This document shows, one piece after another, positions 33,488 through 41,140 of a stretch of DNA of 64,000 nt. A program made the position numbers and the translations under genes. Under the pieces are notes generated by a model. It did no database searches. It had not been told where the DNA came from and was given only the letters and a program-made list of their open reading frames with translations. Source of the DNA: Alphaproteobacteria bacterium (GTDB taxonomy: Bacteria > Pseudomonadota > Alphaproteobacteria > Micropepsales > Micropepsaceae); NCBI GenBank assembly GCA_028871345.1, contig JAGWNK010000002.1, positions 186,001 through 250,000 on the forward strand. The letters run 5' to 3'. The first letter of the stretch is position 1. Every line of letters starts with the position of its first letter.

Positions 33488-35092
33488 ATGCACGTGATCC
33501 GGGGATTGGGAATTGCAGCCATCGTCGCAACGCTTGCCGCCGGCCAGGATGCACCGGCGTCGGCGTCCTATCCGAAAACGCCGCTCGAACTTTTCGGCGC
33601 GCTCTACAAAGCGGTCGAGAGCGCCCGCGTCTTCGACGACAGCAAGGAATTTGCCGACGCCGTGCCGGACGAGGCTCCGGACAAGATCATGCAGGACTAT
33701 GACGCCGCTCGCCCGGCTGGCAGGGCGGCGCTCAACCGTTTCGTCCTGGCGCATTTCACCTTGCCGGAACAGACCCCCGTCGAATCCGTGCCGGCGGGAC
33801 TTCCACTCGCCCGCCATATCGATGCGCTGTGGAGCGTGCTGACGCGCCAGCCGGCTCAGCCGCCGCCCTACGCGTCGCTGCTGCCGCTGCCCCATCCGTA
33901 TGTCGTGCCGGGCGGCCGCTTCCGCGAGATGTACTACTGGGATTCCTATTTCACCATGCTGGGGTTGATCGAAAGCGGCCGCAACGATCTCGTTCGCGAC
34001 ATGGTCGGCGATTTTGCGTCCCTTATCGACCGCTACGGCCACGTACCCAACGGCAACCGGACTTATTATCTCACCCGGTCGCAGCCGCCGTTCTTCTTCG
34101 CCATGGTGGCGTTGACCTCCTCGCGCGATCCGGCGGGCGCGTTCGCGAAATACCTGCCCGAGCTGAAGAAGGAATACGCGTTCTGGATGGCGGGCGCGCC
34201 CGGTGCCGCGCGCGTCGTGCGGCTGCCGGACGGCGCCTTGCTCAACCGGTATTGGGACGGCAGCGACCGGCCCCGCGACGAATCCTACGAGAAGGATGTG
34301 GCGCTGGCGCAAACCGCCGGTCGTCCGCCGTCCCGGCTGTATCGCGACGTTCGGGCGGCAGCCGAATCCGGCTGGGATTTCAGCTCGCGATGGTTCGCCG
34401 ACGGCAGGACCCTCGCCGCCATCGATACGACCGAGATCATCCCGGTCGATCTCAACAGCCTGCTCTACGGCCTGGAGAGCGCCATCAGCCTGGGCTGCAA
34501 GCGCAGCCACGACGCCTGCGCTTCGGACTTCGCGAACAAGGCTGCCGCCCGCCAGGCCGCCATGAACAAGTATCTGTGGAATGCGAAGGAAGGCGCCTAT
34601 TTCGACTACAACTGGCGCAGGCAGAGCCAGACGCCGCGGCTCAGCGCCGCCACGCTGTATCCGCTGTTCGTGGGTGCCGCGCGCGAGGATCAGGCGCGCG
34701 CCGTCGCGCAAAGCGCCCGCCGTCTTGTCAAACCCGGCGGCCTGGTGACGACGCTCGCCGACACGGGGCAGCAATGGGACGCGCCGAACGGTTGGGCGCC
34801 GCTGCAATGGATCGCCGTGTCGGGGCTCACCCGCTACCATGAACCACGGCTCAGCGAGGCCATTGCCTGCCGCTGGCTCGTCAACGTGCGTGCCGTCTAT
34901 CGGCGGACGGGCCGGCTGGTCGAGAAATACGACGTCGTGCACCTGAACCGCCCGGGCGGCGGCGGGGAATACAAGCTGCAGGACGGCTTCGGCTGGACGA
35001 ACGGCGTGACGCGCGCGTTGCTGGGGCGCTATCCGGCGGACGCGCGCTACACGTCCGTTGCGCAATGCCCGGCAGCAAGCGCTCCGCCGTAG
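33488..35092 (+). CDS. treA: periplasmic alpha,alpha-trehalase (GH37)
   Basis: 534 residues, a usual length for TreA. N-terminal signal peptide (cut near ASA). Both trehalase signatures are present: PGGRFREMYYWDSYF near residue 140 and QWDAPNGWAPLQW near residue 429. Also GRYGHVPNGNR-like DRYGHVPNGNRTYY and ESGWDFSSRW with the catalytic Asp, and GGGGEYKLQDGFGWTNGV near the C-terminus. It hydrolyses trehalose to glucose in the periplasm. It lies downstream of the propeller gene on the same strand and may be cotranscribed. Confidence 0.92.
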   Translation: MHVIRGLGIAAIVATLAAGQDAPASASYPKTPLELFGALYKAVESARVFDDSKEFADAVPDEAPDKIMQDYDAARPAGRAALNRFVLAHFTLPEQTPVESVPAGLPLARHIDALWSVLTRQPAQPPPYASLLPLPHPYVVPGGRFREMYYWDSYFTMLGLIESGRNDLVRDMVGDFASLIDRYGHVPNGNRTYYLTRSQPPFFFAMVALTSSRDPAGAFAKYLPELKKEYAFWMAGAPGAARVVRLPDGALLNRYWDGSDRPRDESYEKDVALAQTAGRPPSRLYRDVRAAAESGWDFSSRWFADGRTLAAIDTTEIIPVDLNSLLYGLESAISLGCKRSHDACASDFANKAAARQAAMNKYLWNAKEGAYFDYNWRRQSQTPRLSAATLYPLFVGAAREDQARAVAQSARRLVKPGGLVTTLADTGQQWDAPNGWAPLQWIAVSGLTRYHEPRLSEAIACRWLVNVRAVYRRTGRLVEKYDVVHLNRPGGGGEYKLQDGFGWTNGVTRALLGRYPADARYTSVAQCPAASAPP

Positions 35093-35100
35093 ACGGTCAC

Positions 35101-35126
35101 GCCCGGCGGCGCCGTCAGTGCCGGGC
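35101..35126 (+). terminator. hairpin just after treA
   Basis: GCCCGGC and GCCGGGC form a 7-bp stem with a 12-base loop starting 9 bases after the treA stop. There is no T run. It may end or stabilise the treA transcript. Confidence 0.3.
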
Positions 35127-35252
35127 TGCGCGCGACATTACCGGCCGGTCGTGGCCATCAAGTGGGCGGGATAGCGCTCGCCCTCGACATCGATGTGGGC
35201 CAGAGCCTGCCGGATCGGCACGCAGCGTGGATTGTTCGCTGGGCACCTGCCG

Positions 35253-35537
35253 CTAACCGATTGTCGCGGAGTCCGAATTTCGGACTCGGCTCTCCGGCAT
35301 CAGCCGTTTCTTGGCAAATGCCCGTCCCGAATGGGATTTCAAATATCTCTCAAACGCCAAGGCGGGCATTTTCGCAGGAAAGGCGCAGTACCAAAGAAGT
35401 TGCCATGGCTGGTACTTCGCCGTGTGGGGGGACCTTCCGGCATTGTGATCGGCAAGGCGCTGGCGCAGGTCCTCGCTGGTGCCGGTGTATTCCTCGGCGG
35501 GATGGCTCTGGCTGCGCAGGATATAGACATACCACAT
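35253..35537 (-). CDS. GIY-YIG nuclease-like small protein
   Basis: 94 residues from ATG 35537; the longer open frame upstream runs through a palindromic repeat and the tRNA and is not credible. MWYVYILRSQ and EEYTGTSEDLRQRLADHN give the GIY and YIG strands in degenerate form, followed by HTAKYQPWQLLWYCAF and FERYLKSHSGRAFAKKRL, as in UPF0213/YhbQ-like proteins. Single-domain members are common next to repeats and tRNA genes in alphaproteobacteria; their role is unclear, possibly in DNA repair. The YIG Gly-Ile positions are changed to YTG, within the family range. Confidence 0.7.
   Translation of the reverse strand: MWYVYILRSQSHPAEEYTGTSEDLRQRLADHNAGRSPHTAKYQPWQLLWYCAFPAKMPALAFERYLKSHSGRAFAKKRLMPESRVRNSDSATIG
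35269..35287. repeat. 19-bp near-perfect palindrome at the end of the GIY-YIG gene
   Basis: GAGTCCGAA-T-TTCGGACTC, 9-bp arms around one base, lies inside the last codons of the GIY-YIG frame. It could form a hairpin in the message and may act as a terminator or be part of a mobile palindromic element. Confidence 0.5.
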
Positions 35538-35623
35538 GCCGCACCCGTTCTGGTTGGGCTCGGGCAAGCTAGCGGATTTGCTTAGGTTTTCCAGCCCCGC
35601 TCCGCCAAATCGGCTACGCGGGG

Positions 35624-35678
35624 CACGCTTCGCCTTCGGTTTCCCGTGGCTGCGCCACGCGAAGCCGAAGGCGAAGCG

Positions 35679-35680
<2 letters not shown>
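35624..35680. repeat. long inverted repeat next to tRNA-Leu
   Basis: Arms CACGCTTCGCCTTCGG (35624-35639) and its exact complement (35665-35680) enclose 25 bases that hold a second stem (CGTGG...CCACG). The right arm reaches the CCA end of the tRNA. On the minus strand it follows the tRNA directly, so the RNA hairpin may end or process the tRNA transcript. It also resembles dispersed REP-like palindromes. Confidence 0.6.
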
Positions 35681-35763
<83 letters not shown>

Positions 35764-35983
35764 ACGGCATTGGGCCGGGATGTGTAGGAAGGCCGCGGCC
35801 GCAAGTCAACGCGTTCCCTTTGCCCCCGGGGGTGCCGGTCGCGATGGCGGCCGGCCTCTCGGTCATCGGCCCTAACCCGGCGAGAAGCCAACCGGCGAAT
35901 CAGCGGCGCCCCTCGCCTCCCATCCCCGGGGTTTCTATAATTCGCCCCGGCCGCGTCTGGCGGTCCGACAGGAGGGCTCGATC

Positions 35984-36304
35984 GTGCTGGTTGCCACCAC
36001 AGAAAACGTCCCCGGTTATCGCCGGGCCAAGACCCTGGGCCAGTGCTTTGGCGTCGTCGTGCGCTCGCGCGGGATCGGCGGCAACATCCTGGCGGGGCTG
36101 CGCTCCGTCGTGGGCGGCGAAATCCATGAATACACCCAGCTCCTTGAGGAGGCGCGCCGCCAGGCCGTCGACCGGATGGTGCAGAACGCCACCACCATGG
36201 GGGCCAATGCCGTCGTCATGATGCGCTTCGACTCCTCGGAGATCGGCCAGTTCATGAGCGAGATCGTGGCCTACGGCACGGCGGTCACGCTGGAAGCGGA
36301 GTAA
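35984..36304 (+). CDS. YbjQ/UPF0145 family protein
   Basis: 106 residues from GTG 35984 with GGAGGG seven bases upstream. MLVATTENVPGYRRAKTLG and GVVVRSRGIGGNILAGLRSVVGGEI, then EARRQAVDRMVQNATTMGANAVVMMRFDSSEI, are the full YbjQ pattern. The family forms pentamers or decamers and is called heavy-metal-binding by fold only; the function is unknown. Four bases separate it from the membrane protein gene that follows, so the two are probably cotranscribed. Confidence 0.88.
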   Translation: MLVATTENVPGYRRAKTLGQCFGVVVRSRGIGGNILAGLRSVVGGEIHEYTQLLEEARRQAVDRMVQNATTMGANAVVMMRFDSSEIGQFMSEIVAYGTAVTLEAE

Positions 36305-36308
36305 GCGG

Positions 36309-36620
36309 ATGCTGCGCAACGCATTGCTGGGCCTGGGGGGATCGCTGATCGCCGCCGGGATCGTGGTCCTGATCGCCGGCAACACGCCGCCGGCCATGGT
36401 GTGCCTGGTGTGGGGCGCCATCCTGGTGTTCGGCATCGTCTACGAGCGCTATGCCTACAAGACCATCGTGGACAGGGTGCCAGCCGGCAAGGACTGGTCG
36501 CGTACCACCGAGCGCTTCATCGACGAGAAAACGGGCAAGACCGTGACCGTATACATCAAGCCGCTTACCGGCGAGCGCGCCTATGTCGCGGAGCCCGAGG
36601 GGCAGATGCCCCGGTCGTGA
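36309..36620 (+). CDS. small membrane protein cotranscribed with ybjQ-like gene
   Basis: 103 residues. Two hydrophobic helices (ALLGLGGSLIAAGIVVLIAG and PAMVCLVWGAILVFGIVYERY) followed by a hydrophilic domain with TTERFIDEKTGKTVTVYIKPLTGERAYV, a short beta-hairpin-like segment. The family is not known to me. The tight spacing with the YbjQ-like gene suggests that the two proteins work together, perhaps at the membrane. Confidence 0.7.
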   Translation: MLRNALLGLGGSLIAAGIVVLIAGNTPPAMVCLVWGAILVFGIVYERYAYKTIVDRVPAGKDWSRTTERFIDEKTGKTVTVYIKPLTGERAYVAEPEGQMPRS

Positions 36621-36676
36621 CCGTTTGCGCCGCCGCGCGCTTGGGATATGAAGCGGCAACAGACAGGATCAGCCCC

Positions 36677-37663
36677 ATGCAGACCAACATGCTCGCAACC
36701 GTCTTTGGTGCCTCCGGCTTTCTGGGCCGGCACACGGTCCGCGCCCTGGCCAAGACCGGCTGGCGCATCAAGGCCGTCTGCCGCCGGCCCAACCTGGCGA
36801 ACTACCTTACGCCCGCCGGCAGCGTGGGACAGATCGAGCTGGTGCGCGGCAACATCCACGACGACGAAGCCGTGGCCAAGGCTGTGGAAGGGGCCGACGC
36901 GGTCCTCAACCTGACGGGGGTGCTGTTCGGACACGGCGAGCAGAGCTTCGAGCACGTCCATGTCGAGGCGGCGCGCCGCATCGCCAAGGCGGCCAAGTCG
37001 GCCGGCGCCGCCCTCCTCCACGTGTCCGCCATCGGCGCGGACATCGAGTCCGATTCTTCCTATGCGGCGTCGAAGGCGCGCGGCGAGCGGGCCGTGCGCG
37101 AGGAGCATCCCGACGCCGTCATCGTGCGGCCCTCGGTGATGTTCGGTCCGGAAGACAAGTTCTTCAACAAGTTCGCCGCCATGGCTCGCTACCTGCCGTT
37201 CCTGCCGCTGATCGGTGCGGGCCATACCAGGTTGCAGCCCGCATACGTCGCCGACGTCGCCGGGGCGGTCCAGCTTGCCCTCGCCGACAGCGCTGCGGCC
37301 GGCAAGACCTACGAGCTGGGCGGGCCGTCGATCTACACGTTCAAGGAGCTGATGGAATTCATCCTGCATGAGACAGGGCGCCACAAGCTGCTGGTCCCGG
37401 TGCCGTTCTTCGCGGCCTCCGTCAAGGCGTTCTTCCTGCAGATGCCGGCGATGATCCTGCCCGTCACGCCGCTTCTCACCATGGACCAGGTGCGGCTCCT
37501 GCGGCGCGACAATGTCGTCTCCAAGGGCGCGCTCACCTTCAACGACGTCGGCATCACGCCGCACACCGTTGAGGCGGTGGTGCCGGGCTATCTGTGGCGC
37601 TTCCACCCCAAGGGACAGTTCCGCAGCATGACCGAGCGGGCAGCCGATCAGCGCGGCACGTAG
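36677..37663 (+). CDS. NDUFA9-like NAD(P)-binding protein (complex I associated)
   Basis: 328 residues from ATG 36677. Atypical short-chain dehydrogenase: ATVFGASGFLGRHTVRAL (nucleotide loop), LVRGNIHDDEAV, DAVLNLTGVLFG, LLHVSAIGADIESDSSYAASKARGE (Tyr-x3-Lys), VIVRPSVMFGPEDKFFNKFA. This pattern is that of the complex I subunit NDUFA9 and its alphaproteobacterial relatives, which bind NADPH without clear catalysis. Monocistronic here; its 3' end overlaps the convergent GT4 gene by 16 bases. Confidence 0.85.
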   Translation: MQTNMLATVFGASGFLGRHTVRALAKTGWRIKAVCRRPNLANYLTPAGSVGQIELVRGNIHDDEAVAKAVEGADAVLNLTGVLFGHGEQSFEHVHVEAARRIAKAAKSAGAALLHVSAIGADIESDSSYAASKARGERAVREEHPDAVIVRPSVMFGPEDKFFNKFAAMARYLPFLPLIGAGHTRLQPAYVADVAGAVQLALADSAAAGKTYELGGPSIYTFKELMEFILHETGRHKLLVPVPFFAASVKAFFLQMPAMILPVTPLLTMDQVRLLRRDNVVSKGALTFNDVGITPHTVEAVVPGYLWRFHPKGQFRSMTERAADQRGT

Positions 37664-38619
37664 TAGCGCGCGATCTCCTCTTCGAACTGCGGACCGTACA
37701 TCCTTTCGACGGTGCCGCGCGCGTTGCGACCGATATCCGCACGAAGGCGCGCATCGTCGCGCAACCGCAGCAGGATCTTCGCGGCCTCATCGTCATCGTC
37801 GAAGAGGTAGCCGTTCACGCCATGCTTGATGTATTTCGCGTAACCTCCCCGCGCGCCGCAGATCACCGGCAGGCCGCATGCCATCGCCTCAAACACGACG
37901 CGCCCGAATGTCTCGTACCAATCAGATCGTGTGCGATAGAGCAGACAATCGAGAGAGTGCAGGAAGTCGACGGCGCTTTCCGCTCCCGTCGGCTTGAGCG
38001 CCACGGACTCGACGCCTTGCAGCTCGCCGGCAAGGCAGGTCCCGCCCATGATACGCACGGTCATGCCGCATCCCGCCATCCGCCGGAACAGGTCCGGCCC
38101 CGTCTCGTGGAATTTGTAGCGATAGTCGCGGCTCATCCGCCCGACCGTGAATCCGGCGCCCGCCGGCCGGCCGGCGGGTCTGAAGCGCTCGATATCGATC
38201 GGCGACAATTGAACCGTGCCGGGAATACCGATGCCATCGCGCAGCTCCTCGTCGGCATAGACGATGTCGCAATGCGGTCCGCCAGTGGCGGCCAAGGCGC
38301 CGCACAAGCGGCGAGCCTCGTCGGGAGCCTCGGTGTTGAGGATCACGATTTTCCGTTGCGGTCTCGCCCAACGGATCCAGCGACCGACATGTACATAGGA
38401 CCCCACGACAACGAAAGTACCTGACCTCGGGAACTGCAGGCGCAAGGGTTCGATGGTCGTCACGTTCGCCTGCTTGAGGACGTCGGGATGGGGCACGTGG
38501 GTTGACCACAGCTTCACGCGCGCATGCCGGGCGAGCATCTTGCCGAGCAGAATCGCCCTTTGCACACCGCCGCCCGTGACACCTTCGAACTTCGTGATGA
38601 TGTGGACGACAGCACGCAC
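37648..38619 (-). CDS. family 4 glycosyltransferase
   Basis: 323 residues from GTG 38619 (GGGGGAG six bases upstream); a TTG at 38643 is the longer option. VVHIITKFEGVTGGGVQRAIL is the GT4 acceptor-side Gly loop; the donor half has TVGRMSRDYRYKFHETGPDLFRRM, the signature RVVFEAMACGLPVICGARGGYAKYI and HGVNGYLFDDDDEAAKIL. The donor domain is shorter than usual. It lies 51 bases after uppP on the same strand, linking it to polyprenyl-linked glycan synthesis. Product unknown. Confidence 0.8.
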   Translation of the reverse strand: MRAVVHIITKFEGVTGGGVQRAILLGKMLARHARVKLWSTHVPHPDVLKQANVTTIEPLRLQFPRSGTFVVVGSYVHVGRWIRWARPQRKIVILNTEAPDEARRLCGALAATGGPHCDIVYADEELRDGIGIPGTVQLSPIDIERFRPAGRPAGAGFTVGRMSRDYRYKFHETGPDLFRRMAGCGMTVRIMGGTCLAGELQGVESVALKPTGAESAVDFLHSLDCLLYRTRSDWYETFGRVVFEAMACGLPVICGARGGYAKYIKHGVNGYLFDDDDEAAKILLRLRDDARLRADIGRNARGTVERMYGPQFEEEIARYYVPR

Positions 38620-38670
38620 AGCATGCTCCCCCGAGCCCGCCAATCAGTGCATGGCGTGCGGCGGCACCGC

Positions 38671-39480
38671 CTAGCGCATCGCCAGATAAGCGATCAGTGC
38701 GGCGCCGCTCGCCAGGCGATACCAGCCGAACGGCTTGAGGCCGAACCTGCCGACAAAAGCGATAAACGTCTTGACCACGCCGTAGGCCACGACGAAGGAA
38801 ACGACGAAGCCGACGGCGATGTCGGCGCCGTTGGCCGATGTCATCGCGTCCCACTTCTTGTAAAGCTCGAACACCGTAGCGCCGAACATCGTCGGCACCG
38901 CCAGATAGAAGGTGAAGGCAGCGGCGGCCTTGCGCTCGACGCCCAGAAGCTCGCCGCCCAGGATGGTGGCGCCGGAGCGCGAAATGCCCGGCAGGATCGC
39001 CAAGCACTGGCAGAAGCCGATCTGCACTGCCTTCCAGAACGGAAGGTGGTCACCGTCGAGAAAACGGGACTTGGGGGCGAGGCGCTCGAAGATCAGGATC
39101 AGGACGCCGCCCAATATCCAGGACGCGGCGATCACCGGCAGCGCGAAATCCGGCCGCAGCAGGTAACCATTGATGTATTTGATCAGCGCGGCGCCAAATA
39201 CCGCCGCCGGGATGAACGCTGCGATGATATTGATTGTGAACTGCCGCGCCTTGGGCGACCGCGGCAGGTCTATCAGCACGTTCCAAAATTTCCGCCAGTA
39301 GACGGCAACCACCGACAGGATGGCGCCGAACTGAATCACGATCGTAAAGGCCTCCCAATCATCGCCCGTGATGCCCAACAGCCGTTCCGACACGATCAAA
39401 TGCCCCGTCGAGGAAACGGGTAGGAATTCCGTCAGTCCCTCGACAATGCCGAGCAAGACCGAGACGACATAGTGATTCAT
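38671..39480 (-). CDS. uppP: undecaprenyl-diphosphatase
   Basis: 269 residues, about eight transmembrane helices. The two catalytic motifs are clear: EGLTEFLPVSSTGHLIV (residues 14-30) and PGISRSGATILGGELLG (near 165), with the (E/Q)-rich and PGxSRSxxT signatures of BacA/UppP. It dephosphorylates undecaprenyl diphosphate on the periplasmic face and so renews the lipid carrier used for peptidoglycan and by the glycan genes of this window. It may also give bacitracin resistance. First gene of a two-gene unit with the GT4 at 37648. Confidence 0.93.
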   Translation of the reverse strand: MNHYVVSVLLGIVEGLTEFLPVSSTGHLIVSERLLGITGDDWEAFTIVIQFGAILSVVAVYWRKFWNVLIDLPRSPKARQFTINIIAAFIPAAVFGAALIKYINGYLLRPDFALPVIAASWILGGVLILIFERLAPKSRFLDGDHLPFWKAVQIGFCQCLAILPGISRSGATILGGELLGVERKAAAAFTFYLAVPTMFGATVFELYKKWDAMTSANGADIAVGFVVSFVVAYGVVKTFIAFVGRFGLKPFGWYRLASGAALIAYLAMR

Positions 39481-39625
39481 GGGGGATCCGTATTGGGTAG
39501 GGCCGCGACTCCTACCATAACGAGCCGAAATTGCTTCCTGAAAATCATTTGGTAACGCCTACTGACCTACTTGGCGAACCTATGCGACATGGTTTCACAG
39601 CGCCCCAAATATCTGTGATTCTTAA

Positions 39626-39640
39626 GACAGAATATCTGTC
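39626..39640. promoter_or_regulatory. inverted repeat upstream of gltD
   Basis: GACAGA-ATA-TCTGTC is a perfect 6-bp inverted repeat 55 bases before the gltD start. A further copy of ATATCTGT lies at 39610, giving direct repeats with the right arm. The surrounding 150 bases are AT-rich. A regulator site for the gltDB operon is likely; the regulator is not known. Confidence 0.5.
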
Positions 39641-39694
39641 ATAAAAGACATTTCTTGCTGGATTCCACTAAAAACTTGCCCTATCGAAACAATC

Positions 39695-41140
39695 ATGGCC
39701 GAGAAAATGCAGAAATTCGTCAGCCTGGGACGGTCGATGCCGGGCAAGAGGGACGCGGCGGAACGCGCGCGCGACTTCCATGAAATCTATGCCGAGTTCC
39801 TGGCCGAGAAGGCGGCGGAACAAGCATCCCGCTGCTCGCAATGCGGCGTGCCCTTCTGTCAGGTGCACTGCCCGCTGCACAACAACATTCCCGACTGGCT
39901 GAAGCTGACGTCGGAGGGCCGGCTGGAGGAGGCCCACGAATTGTCGCAGGCCACCAACAACCTGCCGGAAATCTGCGGCCGCATCTGCCCGCAAGATCGT
40001 CTCTGCGAAGGCAATTGCGTCATCGAGCAATCCGGCCACGGCACAGTGACCATCGGCGCCGTCGAGAAGTACATCAACGACACCGCCTGGGAACGCGGCT
40101 GGGTCAAGCCGCTCGTGGCCCGGCGCGAACGCGAACAGTCTGTCGGCATCATCGGTGCGGGTCCCGCGGGCCTGGCGGCGGCGGAGGAACTGCGCCGCAA
40201 GGGCTACAGGATCACGGTCTACGACCGTCACGACCGCGCCGGCGGCCTGCTCGTCTACGGCATCCCCAGTTTCAAGCTGGAGAAGGACGTCGTCGCCCGC
40301 CGCGTGAAGCGCCTGGAGGATGGCGGCATCACCTTCAGGCTCGGCTTCGAAGTCGGACGCGATGCGTCGCTGGCACAGCTGCGCACGCGTCACAGCGCGG
40401 TGTTCATCGGCACGGGCGTCTACAAGGCCCGCGAGATCGAAGCCCCCGGCGTCGGCCTCGACCGCATCGTGCCGGCGCTCGACTTCCTCATCACCGCCAA
40501 CCGCAAGGGTTTCGGCGACGCCGTTCCGGAATTCGACTCCGGCAAGCTCGACGCAAGAGGCAAGGACGTGGCCGTCATCGGCGGCGGCGACACCGCCATG
40601 GACTGCGTGCGCACGGCCATGCGCCAAGGCGCGAAGTCCGTCTCCTGCATCTATCGCCGCGATCGCGACAACATGCCCGGCAGCCTGCGCGAAGTGGCGA
40701 ACGCCGAAGAGGAAGGCGTCGATTTCCAATGGCTGACGCTGCCCAAGGCGTTCCTCGGCATCGACAACGTCGAAGGCGTGCGCATTGCCCGCATGCGGCT
40801 GGGCCTGCCCGATCCGTCGGGCCGCAAGGCGCCGGAAGAGATCCGCGGCGCGGATTTCACCATGAAAGCCGATCTGGTGATCAAGGCGCTTGGCTTCGAC
40901 CCGGAAGATCTGCCCGCCAAATTCGGCGTCCCGGAGCTTGCCGTCAGCAAGTGGGGTACGTTGCGCGTGAAGCCCTTCACCATGATGACCTCGATCGACG
41001 GGGTGTTCGCCGGGGGCGACATCACGCGCGGTGCATCGCTGGTTGTTTGGGCAATCCGCGACGGACGCGATGCGGCGGCCGCGATCCACAAATATCTCGA
41101 ACAGAAGACCAAGGCGCCCCTGGCTGAGGCGGCGGAGTGA
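39695..41140 (+). CDS. gltD: glutamate synthase small (beta) subunit
   Basis: 481 residues. N-terminal iron-sulfur region with RCSQCGVPFCQVHCPLHNNIP and CGRICPQDRLCEGNC. Two FAD/NADPH Rossmann domains follow: SVGIIGAGPAGLAAAEELRRKG near residue 149 and DVAVIGGGDTAMDCVRTAMRQG near residue 290; GVFAGGDITRGASLVVWAIRDGR closes the fold. It passes electrons from NADPH to the large subunit for the reaction 2-oxoglutarate plus glutamine to two glutamates. The stop overlaps the gltB start (GTGA), so the two are coupled. Confidence 0.95.
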   Translation: MAEKMQKFVSLGRSMPGKRDAAERARDFHEIYAEFLAEKAAEQASRCSQCGVPFCQVHCPLHNNIPDWLKLTSEGRLEEAHELSQATNNLPEICGRICPQDRLCEGNCVIEQSGHGTVTIGAVEKYINDTAWERGWVKPLVARREREQSVGIIGAGPAGLAAAEELRRKGYRITVYDRHDRAGGLLVYGIPSFKLEKDVVARRVKRLEDGGITFRLGFEVGRDASLAQLRTRHSAVFIGTGVYKAREIEAPGVGLDRIVPALDFLITANRKGFGDAVPEFDSGKLDARGKDVAVIGGGDTAMDCVRTAMRQGAKSVSCIYRRDRDNMPGSLREVANAEEEGVDFQWLTLPKAFLGIDNVEGVRIARMRLGLPDPSGRKAPEEIRGADFTMKADLVIKALGFDPEDLPAKFGVPELAVSKWGTLRVKPFTMMTSIDGVFAGGDITRGASLVVWAIRDGRDAAAAIHKYLEQKTKAPLAEAAE

